DNA of 43,982 nt, from positions 1-43,982 of the forward strand of contig JAADGS010000026.1 in the NCBI GenBank assembly GCA_013152275.1. The letters are read 5' to 3'. Below are positions 9,209 to 17,546 of this stretch, piece by piece. The notes under the pieces were generated by a model. That model made no database searches. It was not told where the DNA came from and worked only from the letters and a program-made list of their open reading frames with translations. Each line of letters opens with the position of its first letter. Positions within the stretch are counted from its first letter, which is position 1. The DNA comes from Actinomycetota bacterium (lineage in GTDB: Bacteria; Actinomycetota; Acidimicrobiia; Spongiisociales; UBA4744). A program made the translations under genes and the position numbers.

Positions 9209-9240
9209 TGATGGGCAAGCATGTCCATTTTGATAATCAG
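9209..9240 (+). promoter_or_regulatory. Candidate promoter/operator of the 12-heme cytochrome
   Basis: In an AT-richer stretch 60-90 bases before the cytochrome start there is an imperfect dyad ATGGGCAAGCATGTCCAT (9211-9228, 14 of 18 positions symmetric), followed by TGATAATCA (9231-9239). The latter contains a GATAAT hexamer close to a -10 box and is itself a perfect dyad. The dyad upstream would sit between -35 and -10. Regulator unknown. Confidence 0.35.
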
Positions 9241-9296
9241 GAGAGAAGAGAAGAGGGGTTCTGAGAGACCGCTCTGTTGTCAAGGAGTCTGCGCCC

Positions 9297-11231
9297 ATGA
9301 AACGCGAAATCATTTTCGCGGCAGTGCTCATGACGGCTCTGACACTGGCGGCGTGTACAACCGGGTCGACCTCCACGACTGTGGAGGCTCCGGTGACCAC
9401 ATCGACAGCGGCACCGACGCCATCCACTACCACCAGTACCACCACCACCGCTGCGCCTGCAGGGGTCACCCTACGGACCGACTGCGAGACCTGTCATACG
9501 GACGTCCACAAGACGTGGACCACGGGGTCGCATGCGGATACTCAGGGAGACGTCGCGACCGAACTTGGTGAGGAGCGTGCAGGTCAGACCCCCGACGATG
9601 TCATCCACGGTGACGATCCGGAGAACTGCATCGCATGCCACGCCCCGACCGCCGGGGCGACCATGAGTGGCGTTACAGCCCTTGACATGTTCTTCACGAC
9701 GACCGATGGTGTGTTCACTGCCGACACGACCATCAAGGATGCATCGGACTGGCCCGCCGTCGCATGCACGGCCTGCCACGAAGTGGCTGACGATCACCCC
9801 GCAGGGTCCATGCCCACGATCGCCGCATTCGACGCGACGACCGCCTCGTACACGGCCGTTGCCGGGATGAGCGAGCTATGCGGACAGTGTCATGGAACGC
9901 TCAGGTTTCCCGAAACCGACCACGTGACGTACGACGACTGGAAGGCCGGCGTGCATGCGGATACGCAGAGCGACGTCGCCGGTGAGTTGAGTGAGGAACG
10001 TGCAGGGGAGACTCCGGCGGATGTGATCGCCGGTGATGATCCGGAGAACTGCATCGCCTGTCACGGACCGTCGGCGGTTCTGACCAACGGTGGCATGACC
10101 GAACAGGATGCGTTGGCCTATTTCTTCACGACGGACAACGGCAAGTTCGGCGCAGCCACGACGAGCGCGCATTCCGAAGAGTGGCCTAGCGTCGGATGCG
10201 TATCCTGTCACAACCCGCACAACCCGCAGCAACCGGCGCTGTTGGATTCATCGACGGGGAAGTACGTCGCGATGTCGAGCAGCTCGCGGCTCTGTGGTCA
10301 GTGTCACGGGAGTCTCCGCTTCGACACAGATCATCTGACGTTCGACGCCTGGTCCTCGAGTTCGCACGCGGCGACACAAGCAGACGTGGCCGGCGAGCTG
10401 GCCGAGGAGCGTGCAGGGGAGACTCCGGCGGATGTGATCGCCGGTGATGATCCGGAGAACTGCATCGCCTGTCACGGACCTACGGCGATACTCGCCAACG
10501 GCGGGATGAGCGAGGCTGACGCACTCGCGTACTTCTTCACAACGGATGGTGGGAAGTTTGACGATGCGACAGCACCCGACCACGCGTCCGAATGGCCGAA
10601 TGTCAGCTGTTCGACCTGTCATGATCCCCATAACCCGACTCAGCGTTCGCTGTTCGACTCGTCGACCGGCGAGTACCTGGTCATGAAGGACGACTCGCAA
10701 CTGTGTGGGCAATGCCACGGGAACCTGCGGTTCCCCGACACGGACCATCTCAGCTACAACGTCTTGACCGGTACCGGCGGCATCGGCGTGCCGGACGGCC
10801 GCACGATGCCGGGAACGACCTGCACCAGCTGCCACATGTACGCGAGTGATGTGGATGGGAGCAACTCGTCGATGCAGCATGGGCACACATGGGCCATCGT
10901 CACTCCCGAGGCAAATGGTGAGATCACAGCCTCGTGTAACCAGTGTCATGCAGACTTCTCGAGCAGTGACATCGAGGCAAAGATCGCTGCGTGGCAGAAG
11001 TCCTTCAAGTCGCTCGACACGGTCGTGGCGGCGAAAGTGGCTGCCGCGAGTGACGCCATGGCCGATGTGGACAATGCCGACCTTCAGGCCAAGCTGGACG
11101 AATCAGAGAAGAACCTGGCACTCGCGGAAGGCGACGAGAGTGGCGGCTTCCACAACCACAAGTATCTGATGGCTTTGCTGAAGGATGCGGAAACAAAGGC
11201 GGAAGAGGTGCTGTCGACCCTCGGGAAGTAG
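9297..11231 (+). CDS. Dodecaheme c-type cytochrome lipoprotein with tandem repeats
   Basis: A 644-residue exported cytochrome with a lipobox (LTLAAC, Cys20), then a Thr-rich linker and twelve CxxCH haem-binding motifs, the first at residue 63 and the last at about 547. Residues 75-480 are three tandem modules of about 140 residues, each with HA.TQ.DVA.EL.EERAG, GDDPENCIACH, a C..CH next to a tryptophan-containing block, and LCGQCHG. Module 1 has an extra CETCH. The C-terminal 130 residues (CTSCHM...H.W...CNQCH, then helices and GFHNHKYLMALLKDAE) resemble the tail of cytochrome c552-type nitrite reductases, but the rest does not. It should sit lipid-anchored outside the membrane as an electron-transfer protein. 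AAGGAG precedes the ATG by 9 bases. It is convergent with the fhs operon. Confidence 0.95.
   Translation: MKREIIFAAVLMTALTLAACTTGSTSTTVEAPVTTSTAAPTPSTTTSTTTTAAPAGVTLRTDCETCHTDVHKTWTTGSHADTQGDVATELGEERAGQTPDDVIHGDDPENCIACHAPTAGATMSGVTALDMFFTTTDGVFTADTTIKDASDWPAVACTACHEVADDHPAGSMPTIAAFDATTASYTAVAGMSELCGQCHGTLRFPETDHVTYDDWKAGVHADTQSDVAGELSEERAGETPADVIAGDDPENCIACHGPSAVLTNGGMTEQDALAYFFTTDNGKFGAATTSAHSEEWPSVGCVSCHNPHNPQQPALLDSSTGKYVAMSSSSRLCGQCHGSLRFDTDHLTFDAWSSSSHAATQADVAGELAEERAGETPADVIAGDDPENCIACHGPTAILANGGMSEADALAYFFTTDGGKFDDATAPDHASEWPNVSCSTCHDPHNPTQRSLFDSSTGEYLVMKDDSQLCGQCHGNLRFPDTDHLSYNVLTGTGGIGVPDGRTMPGTTCTSCHMYASDVDGSNSSMQHGHTWAIVTPEANGEITASCNQCHADFSSSDIEAKIAAWQKSFKSLDTVVAAKVAAASDAMADVDNADLQAKLDESEKNLALAEGDESGGFHNHKYLMALLKDAETKAEEVLSTLGK
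9999..10069 (+). repeat. 71-bp exact internal repeat, copy 1
   Basis: This segment of the 12-heme cytochrome is base-for-base identical to 10410-10480, 411 bp (137 codons) downstream, including synonymous positions. It encodes RAGETPADVIAGDDPENCIA plus the haem histidine. The flanks diverge normally, so this points to recent duplication or gene conversion between modules. Confidence 0.9.
10410..10480 (+). repeat. 71-bp exact internal repeat, copy 2
   Basis: Second copy of the identical 71 bp in module 3 of the 12-heme cytochrome. The equivalent segment of module 1 (from about 9576) is related but has many silent and replacement differences. Confidence 0.9.
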
Positions 11232-11246
11232 CTGTTGCAGGCATGA

Positions 11247-11272
11247 TCGAGGGGCCCGATCGGGCCCCTCGA
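11247..11272. terminator. 26-bp perfect palindrome, bidirectional terminator
   Basis: TCGAGGGGCCCGA followed directly by its exact reverse complement. It lies 15 bases after the stop of the 12-heme cytochrome and 22 bases after the stop of the convergent cyclic-nucleotide-binding gene, the expected place for a shared terminator. There is no T-run. Confidence 0.75.
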
Positions 11273-11294
11273 GGCGGCGTCGATTCGAGGGCGG

Positions 11295-11777
11295 TCAACC
11301 CTGGGAGATCAGGCCCGGGCGGATACGGCTGCGAATCTGTTCGCGTGCGTCGGCGAGGCGTTCGGCGAGCATGTGGGTGAATCGCGCCAGGAGGTGGAGC
11401 CCAACGGCCGGGTTCTCTTCGAAGGCCTCCCAGAGTTCCGCGACGGGCATGACGACGAATTCAGAGTCCTCCATACAGACCGCACTGAACGGATGCACGG
11501 CGTCGTCCGCGGTTGCCAACGCCGAAGCGCCGATCACCTGGCCCGGCCGGCTGACAACATTCATGAGGATGTCCTCGCCCCCGTGGATGGGGTGCTGTCG
11601 ATTCGCAACCATGCCGGTGACGAGCACGAGCAGGGTGTCGGAAGGTGCGCCTTCCTCGAATACCCGCTCACCGGTCTTGGCCGTGAGCAGGTTGGTGTGC
11701 GGTGCAAGCACGGCTATCGCTTCGTCGTCGAGCGAGCGGAAGAAGGGGAGGGTCTTGAGTTCGGCAGGATCGATCAT
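11295..11777 (-). CDS. Cyclic-nucleotide-binding domain protein without DNA-binding domain
   Basis: A 160-residue protein made almost entirely of one Crp/Fnr-type cNMP-binding beta-roll: FFRSLDDEAIAVLAPH, GERVFEEGAPSDTLLVLVTG, RPGQVIGASALA, then the C-helix (LLARFTHMLAERLADAREQI). The phosphate-binding cassette is only partly like that of CRP, so the ligand is uncertain. There is no helix-turn-helix, so it is not a transcription factor alone; it may be a ligand-sensing partner of another protein. It starts 12 bases after the fhs stop with a strong GGAGGAG overlapping that junction, so the two form an operon. Confidence 0.82.
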   Translation of the reverse strand: MIDPAELKTLPFFRSLDDEAIAVLAPHTNLLTAKTGERVFEEGAPSDTLLVLVTGMVANRQHPIHGGEDILMNVVSRPGQVIGASALATADDAVHPFSAVCMEDSEFVVMPVAELWEAFEENPAVGLHLLARFTHMLAERLADAREQIRSRIRPGLISQG

Positions 11778-11789
11778 GGTTTCTCCTCC

Positions 11790-13517
11790 TCAGAAAAGGC
11801 CTTGCACTTTGCCGGTCTCGGTGTCGATGTCGACGTTCTCGAACGCCGGTCTGGTGGGCAGCCCCGGCATGGTCCGCATCGTGCCGCACAATGGATACAA
11901 GAAGCCGGCCCCCACGCTGGCTCTGATATCGCGCACGGGAAGCCGGAAGTGCTTTGGTACGCCTTTGGCGTTGGGGTCGTGGCTCAGACTCAGATGCGTC
12001 TTGGCCATGCAGATCGGCAGGTTGTCGTAGCCGAGCTTGGTGTAGAGCTTGACCTTCTTCTCTGCCGCGTCCATGAAGTCGACACCATCGGCGCCATACA
12101 CGCGTGTGGCGATCAACTCGATCTTGTCACGGATCGGCATGTCGAGCGGGTAGAGGAATCTGAAGTCCTTGGGCTGCTTGGCTGCCTCGACTACCGCCGC
12201 GGCAAGATCTTCGGCGCCTGCACCGCCGCGAGCCCAGTGGTCGGTCATGACTGCATTCTCTGCGCCTGCCTCCACGGCGATCTTTCTCAGGATCTCGACC
12301 TCCCGCTCGGTGTCGGTGTCGAAGTGATTGATGGCCACGACCACCGGCACGCCGAAGCCGCGGGCGATCTTGATATGCGCGACCAGGTTGGCGGCGCCGG
12401 CTTCCAGTGCCGGAAGGTTCTCGGTGGTCAGTTCGGGGGGTAGAGGTCTCCCGGCAACGACCCTGCCCAGTCCGCCGTGCATCTTCAGTGCTCGGATCGT
12501 TGCCACGACCACGACCACATCGGGGGTCAGTCCACTGGCGCGCGACTTGATGTCCATGAACTTCTCCATCCCGATGTCGGAGCCGAATCCGGATTCGGTC
12601 ACGACGTAGTCGGCGAGCCGCAACGCCATCTGATCGGCCACGATGCTGGAGTTGCCGTGCGCGATGTTGGCGAACGGACCGGTGTGCACCAAGACCGGTG
12701 TGTGCTCGAGGGTCTGCATCAGCGTTGGCATCAGGGCGTCTTTCAGCAGTACCGCCATCGCTCCTGCAACCTTGAGGTCTTCTGCGGTGACCGGATGTCC
12801 ACCGGATGTGGTGCCGATCACAATGCGACCGAGTCGCTCGCGCAAGTCGGCAAGGCCGGTCGAGAGTGCAAGGATCGCCATGACCTCCGAAGCAACCGCG
12901 ATATCGAACGTCGACTCGCGGGGCGAGCCGTTGGCCTTGCCCCCGAGACCGATGACGACCTTGCGCAGCGCCCGGTCGTTGAGGTCCACGACACGGCCCC
13001 AAGAGACGGAGAAGGGGTTGAGGTCGAGCTGGTTTCCATGCGTGAGGTGGTTGTCGATCGCTGCAGCAAGCAGGTTATGGGCGATCGAGACGGCATGGAT
13101 GTCTCCGGTCAGATGCAGGTTGAAGTCCTCCATGGGGATCACCTGGCTGTAGCCGCCACCGGCGGCGCCGCCCTTGATGCCAAACGTCGGGCCCATGCTC
13201 GGCTGGCGCAGCGTCGTGAACACCGAATGGCCGAGGCGGCCCAGGCCTTGGCTGAGCCCGACGGCGGTGGTGGTCTTCCCCTCACCGAGCGGGGTAGGGG
13301 TGATGGCCGTGACGTCGATGTACTTGCCCAGCGGCAGGTCGGAGAACTTGCCCCGAACGTCGAGATGCACTTTCGCCTTGTATGTGCCGTACAGGTCGAG
13401 ATCGTCCGGGCCGAGTCCTACACCGGCGGCGATATCGAGGATCGGATCGAGAGGGGCTTCTTGAGCGATGTCGAGGTCAGACGGGACGGGGGTGCGAGGC
13501 TGGAGATAGGAACTCAA
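11790..13517 (-). CDS. fhs: Formate-tetrahydrofolate ligase
   Basis: A 575-residue cytosolic enzyme making 10-formyl-THF from formate, THF and ATP, the entry of formate into one-carbon metabolism and a step of the Wood-Ljungdahl methyl branch. Signatures: ITPTPLGEGKTTT (ATP site, near residues 74-84), RQPSMGPTFGIKGGAAGGGYSQVIPMEDFNLH-type segment, FANIAHGNSS and the VAINHF...D block. Length and motifs are normal. I place the start at TTG 13517 because AGAGGAG sits 6 bases before it and the upstream in-frame ATG at 13577 has no ribosome site; this gives the usual N-terminus. No other Wood-Ljungdahl gene is in the window, so assimilation or purine/serine supply is as likely as acetogenesis. Confidence 0.96.
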   Translation of the reverse strand: MSSYLQPRTPVPSDLDIAQEAPLDPILDIAAGVGLGPDDLDLYGTYKAKVHLDVRGKFSDLPLGKYIDVTAITPTPLGEGKTTTAVGLSQGLGRLGHSVFTTLRQPSMGPTFGIKGGAAGGGYSQVIPMEDFNLHLTGDIHAVSIAHNLLAAAIDNHLTHGNQLDLNPFSVSWGRVVDLNDRALRKVVIGLGGKANGSPRESTFDIAVASEVMAILALSTGLADLRERLGRIVIGTTSGGHPVTAEDLKVAGAMAVLLKDALMPTLMQTLEHTPVLVHTGPFANIAHGNSSIVADQMALRLADYVVTESGFGSDIGMEKFMDIKSRASGLTPDVVVVVATIRALKMHGGLGRVVAGRPLPPELTTENLPALEAGAANLVAHIKIARGFGVPVVVAINHFDTDTEREVEILRKIAVEAGAENAVMTDHWARGGAGAEDLAAAVVEAAKQPKDFRFLYPLDMPIRDKIELIATRVYGADGVDFMDAAEKKVKLYTKLGYDNLPICMAKTHLSLSHDPNAKGVPKHFRLPVRDIRASVGAGFLYPLCGTMRTMPGLPTRPAFENVDIDTETGKVQGLF

Positions 13518-13712
13518 CGGATACTCCTCTGGAGGTCTGGTGATGAGTCTATCGAAACAGTGCTGCATCGAATCCATCGGTCGATTCGGCCCACCCTGGG
13601 ACTGGAGGTGGGCCTGGCGACGGATATCTGGGTGACGCTTGCCGATTCGCGCGAGGCTGCTACGTTCGAGCCGCTGCTCCCGCCCCGCGGTCTTGCACGG
13701 TGCCGTGTCGCG

Positions 13713-13738
13713 ATACGAAGGACAAAGTACAAGACACG
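13713..13738 (+). repeat. Degenerate TACGAAA heptad element, copy B
   Basis: ATACGAAGGACAAAGTACAA and the following bases form variants of the TACGARA unit in the gap between the 7-heme cytochrome stop and fhs. It shares ACAAAGTA with copy C (25471-25503). The rest of the 13518-13769 gap has no gene I can support. Confidence 0.45.
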
Positions 13739-13769
13739 TGCCTACGCACCGGCATCACTCAACAGCGTC

Positions 13770-15407
13770 CTAATACCCCTCTTGCGGAGTGTGGCAGTCG
13801 GTGCAACGGATCTCTTTCCACTGGTTGCCGATATTCACCGGATGGCGAAACTCGAGACCGAGAAGGTTGTTCTCCAACTTCGACAGGTCGGTGGACGGGC
13901 CCTGGGCCACGATCGTGTGACATGTGTCACACGCGCCGTTGATCTTCTCGCCGGTATCGGAGACCTTGTTGGAGCCGTGGCATCGGAAGCAGCCCTCGTT
14001 GACGAAGTGGCTGAGGTTGTTCAGATGCGACCGGTAGTCGGTCTTCATCACGGGAAAGAAGTTGTTGTCATAGACACGAATCAGTGCCTCCGAGGCCGTT
14101 TCGATCTTCTCCCGGAGTTGATCGACACGCTCGGGATATGCTTGCTCGTAGTAGGAGAGCAACGTCGAACGGATCTTCTCGGCAGCCTCTTGCTGTGTGC
14201 TGTACGGACTGTTGAGAAGGTCCAGGCCGACCCGCCGGACGTAGGGCAGATCAGGAGAGATGGCCCCACGGGCGATCTCCTGGTTGATCGCCACCGCCGG
14301 CGGCAGGAAGAGGTGGCTGGGTCGGTTGTGGCAATCCATGCAATCGAACACCCTGAGTTTGGTCTTGGGGTCGTTGGGGTCGGGGTAGTCCGACACGGTG
14401 GGGTCTTTGTAGACGGTCACGGTGCCGTCGTCCCGGGTCACACGTATCCACGGGATCACCTGCCGTTTCTCGTCGGTGGCCAGATACTCGATCTTCTTGC
14501 CGATGAGCATGTGCCAGTGGATCCCTTCCTGGGAGCCGGTGCGTGTGTCGCTGCCACCGATATTCACCAGCAGACTGATCGTCCACGGCGAATTCTGCTC
14601 GTCGGTCTGGTAGTAGCGGCGTGTGACCAGTTTCCGGCCGTAGAACTGATTGGGCCAGTGGCATGTCTCGCAGGTTTGCTGGGCAGGGCGCAGGTTCTTG
14701 ACCGGCGTCGGGATCGGCCGGGGGTAGGAATTCGTCAGGGTGGCAACGACCTGGCGAATGCCATCCACCTTCGACCGCACCCAGAATGATGTTCCCGAAC
14801 CGATGTGGCATTCGACACAGGGGACTCGAGCGTGCGGCGAGTGTTCATAGGTGACGGCCTCGGGTTTCATCACCTTGTGACATGTCTGTCCGCAGAACTC
14901 GACCGAGTCTGTCGCCTCGTAGCCTTTGAAGCCGCTCCAGCCGACCACCAGCAGCACAAGGGCCCCGACACCGAGGAAGACCCAGAGGCTGCGCATATAC
15001 CGCGGGTTCGAAGGCTCGACACGGAGCGTGAACTGCACCTTTTCGCCGCGACGCCTCGCGTTCATCACCTGGCGCCGCACCGCAAGCAGGAAGATGATGG
15101 CGCCGAGGAGAACTACGGACGGCATCGCGACATAGGTCACGAGAGAGCGGTACGAATTCTGGCTGGCTGACGTCATGTCGATGGCTACGAGCACCAGGAA
15201 CATCAAGCCGCCTGCGACCATGATGGCGCCACCCACTCCCGCCAGTGGATGCCGGTACAGGCTTCGTGTCTCGATGGTCGGCTCGGTCTCGCTCGGAGGG
15301 TTGGCAGAGACAGGGCTCGAGCCGGCAGGTGGTTGCCCAGGTGGAGTGACGGAGGACTCGTCGGGTGTGCTGGCGTTGGGCTTGTCTGGGGGGTTCACTT
15401 CAGACAC
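13770..15407 (-). CDS. Heptaheme NapC/NirT-like membrane cytochrome c with CX3CH site
   Basis: A 545-residue membrane cytochrome. After a 50-residue Pro/Ser-rich N-terminus come three transmembrane helices (about 57-77, 88-110, 140-158) and then a periplasmic part with seven haem sites. The first is CGQTCH (172-177), a CX3CH variant, followed by CVECH, CETCH, CMDCH, CFRCH, CDTCH and CTDCH. FCGQTCHKVMKPEAVTYEHS and VPCVECHIGSG are the NapC/NrfH-type quinol-dehydrogenase core, as in Geobacter-type NapC proteins with FCG.TCH.VM.PE. Role inferred: passes electrons from membrane quinol or the adjacent cytochrome b to periplasmic cytochromes. GTG start with GGGAGGA 5 bases before it. Third gene of the operon starting at 17546. 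Confidence 0.93.
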   Translation of the reverse strand: MSEVNPPDKPNASTPDESSVTPPGQPPAGSSPVSANPPSETEPTIETRSLYRHPLAGVGGAIMVAGGLMFLVLVAIDMTSASQNSYRSLVTYVAMPSVVLLGAIIFLLAVRRQVMNARRRGEKVQFTLRVEPSNPRYMRSLWVFLGVGALVLLVVGWSGFKGYEATDSVEFCGQTCHKVMKPEAVTYEHSPHARVPCVECHIGSGTSFWVRSKVDGIRQVVATLTNSYPRPIPTPVKNLRPAQQTCETCHWPNQFYGRKLVTRRYYQTDEQNSPWTISLLVNIGGSDTRTGSQEGIHWHMLIGKKIEYLATDEKRQVIPWIRVTRDDGTVTVYKDPTVSDYPDPNDPKTKLRVFDCMDCHNRPSHLFLPPAVAINQEIARGAISPDLPYVRRVGLDLLNSPYSTQQEAAEKIRSTLLSYYEQAYPERVDQLREKIETASEALIRVYDNNFFPVMKTDYRSHLNNLSHFVNEGCFRCHGSNKVSDTGEKINGACDTCHTIVAQGPSTDLSKLENNLLGLEFRHPVNIGNQWKEIRCTDCHTPQEGY

Positions 15408-15514
15408 CGAGTTCCTCCCTGAAGTTGCATTGAGTGCCGGAGTGCCGGGATGGATGTGGTCGTCGATCCTGAATCATGGAGCCCTTCGGTCCGAAAAGCA
15501 ACCCGGCACGAACG

Positions 15515-16417
15515 TCAGGGCACCGTGCTACTCGGGGCGGTTTGTCCGGACTCCGCAGGTGGAGTGTACGGCACATAGATCTGGACAGGGCTGGCGGGAG
15601 GCGGAATCGTCTTGATCGCCACCTGTTCGTAGGTGAGGAACACAACGACAACGATGGCAAACGCAACGGTGAATGCGCCATAGGCGGTGAAGAACGCCTT
15701 TCGTCTCTTTCGCAGAACCTCAGGAGGCACGGGCGGTACCGGAGGAGCACCGGCCTTGATCTCGGCCAGCTGGGCCGGATGCTCCTCGAGCATCTCTTCT
15801 TCGGTCAGATATCCGTCGAACATGCTTCGGTTCAGGTGCCGTAGGTGGACGTGATAGGTGTGCCACACGAGGATTGCCAGAACCGCGAGGATGGCTTCAC
15901 CCCCGTGCACCGCTTTTGCGGCCGGAATGAACTCGCCGGGGAGGAGTCTGGTCGTGGAGATGGGGTTCCACATCATCAGGCCGGTGACCACCATGAGGAT
16001 CGTTCCCCAGATGATTGACCAGTACTCCATCTTTTCGTCGAATGTGAACTTGCCTTGGCGGGGAGGATCGGAGCGAAGACCGAGGCGGAAGGCCACGGTC
16101 TGCACTGCTGCACGAGCATCGTCGAGCCCTGGAAGCATCTCCCGCCCCATCCGAAGCACGAAGAATCGATACCCGGCCGTGCCGATGTGATACACGGTGG
16201 CGACGAGGACCATCGCGGCGAGCGAATGATGGATCAGTCGCGTGGTGTTGATCCCCCCGAGCGCACCAATGATCGCCTTCGAAAGCCATCCTTCCGCCCA
16301 CTTTTGCACAAGGCCGGTGATGGCGAGACCGGTGAAGACGAAGACCTGCACCCAGTGTTCGACACGGTCGGAGACCGAGAATCGAAGATAGCGGGGTTGG
16401 GATGTGACCTCAGGCAT
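15515..16417 (-). CDS. Di-heme cytochrome b membrane subunit (FdnI/cyt b561-like)
   Basis: A 300-residue integral membrane protein of the formate-dehydrogenase-gamma/hydrogenase cytochrome b type: four core helices with haem-ligand histidines in RVEHWVQVFVFTGLAITGL, RLIHHSLAAMVLVATVYHIG and VLAILVWHTYHVHLRH, plus a fifth C-terminal helix (AFTVAFAIVVVVFLTYEQ) and a Pro-rich periplasmic tail. No formate dehydrogenase or hydrogenase catalytic subunit is encoded nearby, so I read it as the quinone-interacting partner of the flanking multiheme cytochromes. ATG 16417 overlaps the upstream cytochrome's stop by 8 bases, showing translational coupling. Confidence 0.9.
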   Translation of the reverse strand: MPEVTSQPRYLRFSVSDRVEHWVQVFVFTGLAITGLVQKWAEGWLSKAIIGALGGINTTRLIHHSLAAMVLVATVYHIGTAGYRFFVLRMGREMLPGLDDARAAVQTVAFRLGLRSDPPRQGKFTFDEKMEYWSIIWGTILMVVTGLMMWNPISTTRLLPGEFIPAAKAVHGGEAILAVLAILVWHTYHVHLRHLNRSMFDGYLTEEEMLEEHPAQLAEIKAGAPPVPPVPPEVLRKRRKAFFTAYGAFTVAFAIVVVVFLTYEQVAIKTIPPPASPVQIYVPYTPPAESGQTAPSSTVP

Positions 16418-17546
16418 CTCGCACCTCACGTCGGGTTCTTCGCTTCTCCCTGTAACGGCCGAGCGCATCGATGATTACGTACAGCAGCATCCCTCCGATC
16501 ACGGTCGGGATCAGAATCCGGTAGAAGAGTCTCGCGTAGTAGACGATCGGCCACTCGTGGGGAGTCGCCGTATAGTGGCTCATCCACGCCGTCGGGAAGT
16601 TGGTGTCGGCATCGGGATGGCAACGCCGACAGGTGGTGAGCAGGTTCGCCTTGAACACGGTGCTCTCGGGGTCGCTTGGCGGCATGATGTCATGCACACC
16701 GTGGCAGGAGACACAAACCGGCTTGTTGGTCTCCTGGCCCGGCGCCAGGTCCTCGAAGAGGGTCACCGTCTTGCCGTGGAAGTCTGCGACATAGGTGCTG
16801 AACACGTCCGTGCGGATCCCGTACTTGTCCATCATCTCCTTGTTCGCGTGGCACTTCTTGCAGATGAGTGGGGAGAACAGCCGGAACGGAGAGTTGATGG
16901 GTCCTTCGATTTCGTGGATACCGTGGCAATCGGTGCACGTGGGGACATCGGGATTGCCATCGGTCAGTGCACTCCCGTGGACACTTTCTTCATAACGGTC
17001 ATAGATTTCCGCATGGCACTTCCGGCACGTCTTGGGGATGTCCACTCGGGCTATGGGCGGGTTGGTCACGTAGTGAGGGTCGTGGCAGTCGGAGCAGACT
17101 GCGGCCTGTTCGATCCCTTCCTCTCGCGCCTTGGCGTGGACGCTGTCCGTGGTCTTGGTTGCCTGCTCGAGGTGGCAGACGGTGCATGATTCAGATTCCC
17201 GGATCGCATACTGACGAAGGTCTTGGGCGGTTGGAGGATCGTGGGGAATGGATGTGATGCTCGTGTGGCACAGAATGCATTTCATGTTCCAATACGCATG
17301 GATCGAAGCCTGCCAGCGAGTCTTGTCGATGGTGGCGTCGAGATGTTCTCCAGAGGGCAGTTCGGTGGAGAGCCCAGAGTTGCCGTGGCAGCCGAGGCAC
17401 GTGGCGTTGTCCCATTGCGAGGTGTCATTGGTGAGGCCGACTTCGGGCGGGTTCTGTTCGGCACTCACGGACGTCGGACGGCCGACAGCGAACACGAACA
17501 GGATGGCGACGAAGCATGTCAGCCAGAGAATCCTTCGATATCCCAT
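16410..17546 (-). CDS. Nonaheme c-type cytochrome, membrane anchored
   Basis: A 378-residue exported cytochrome: signal peptide (RRILWLTCFVAILFVFAVG), nine CxxCH motifs (CLGCH, CILCH, CTVCH, CSDCH, CRKCH, CTDCH, CKKCH, CVSCH, CRRCH) and one C-terminal transmembrane helix (ILIPTVIGGMLLYVIIDALG) with a basic cytoplasmic tail. Haem pairs followed by DPH or GIHEI/GVHDI resemble cytochrome c7/c554-type repeats. The anchor and gene order place it as the periplasm-side acceptor of the cytochrome b/NapC-like pair encoded behind it. Start ATG 17546 has GGAGG 5 bases upstream; longer starts are poorer. First gene of a three-gene operon divergent from the secreted-cytochrome cluster. Confidence 0.94.
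   Translation of the reverse strand: MGYRRILWLTCFVAILFVFAVGRPTSVSAEQNPPEVGLTNDTSQWDNATCLGCHGNSGLSTELPSGEHLDATIDKTRWQASIHAYWNMKCILCHTSITSIPHDPPTAQDLRQYAIRESESCTVCHLEQATKTTDSVHAKAREEGIEQAAVCSDCHDPHYVTNPPIARVDIPKTCRKCHAEIYDRYEESVHGSALTDGNPDVPTCTDCHGIHEIEGPINSPFRLFSPLICKKCHANKEMMDKYGIRTDVFSTYVADFHGKTVTLFEDLAPGQETNKPVCVSCHGVHDIMPPSDPESTVFKANLLTTCRRCHPDADTNFPTAWMSHYTATPHEWPIVYYARLFYRILIPTVIGGMLLYVIIDALGRYREKRRTRREVRDA

Noticed and set aside
9231-9239. FNR/CRP-type site TGATAATCA
   Set aside because: Too short and with the wrong half-site spacing for an FNR or CRP box; kept only as part of a promoter/operator candidate.
12477-14789. 770-codon plus-strand reading opposite fhs and the NapC-like cytochrome
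   Set aside because: It is the antisense of two well-supported genes and has no domain of its own; long open antisense frames are expected at this GC content.
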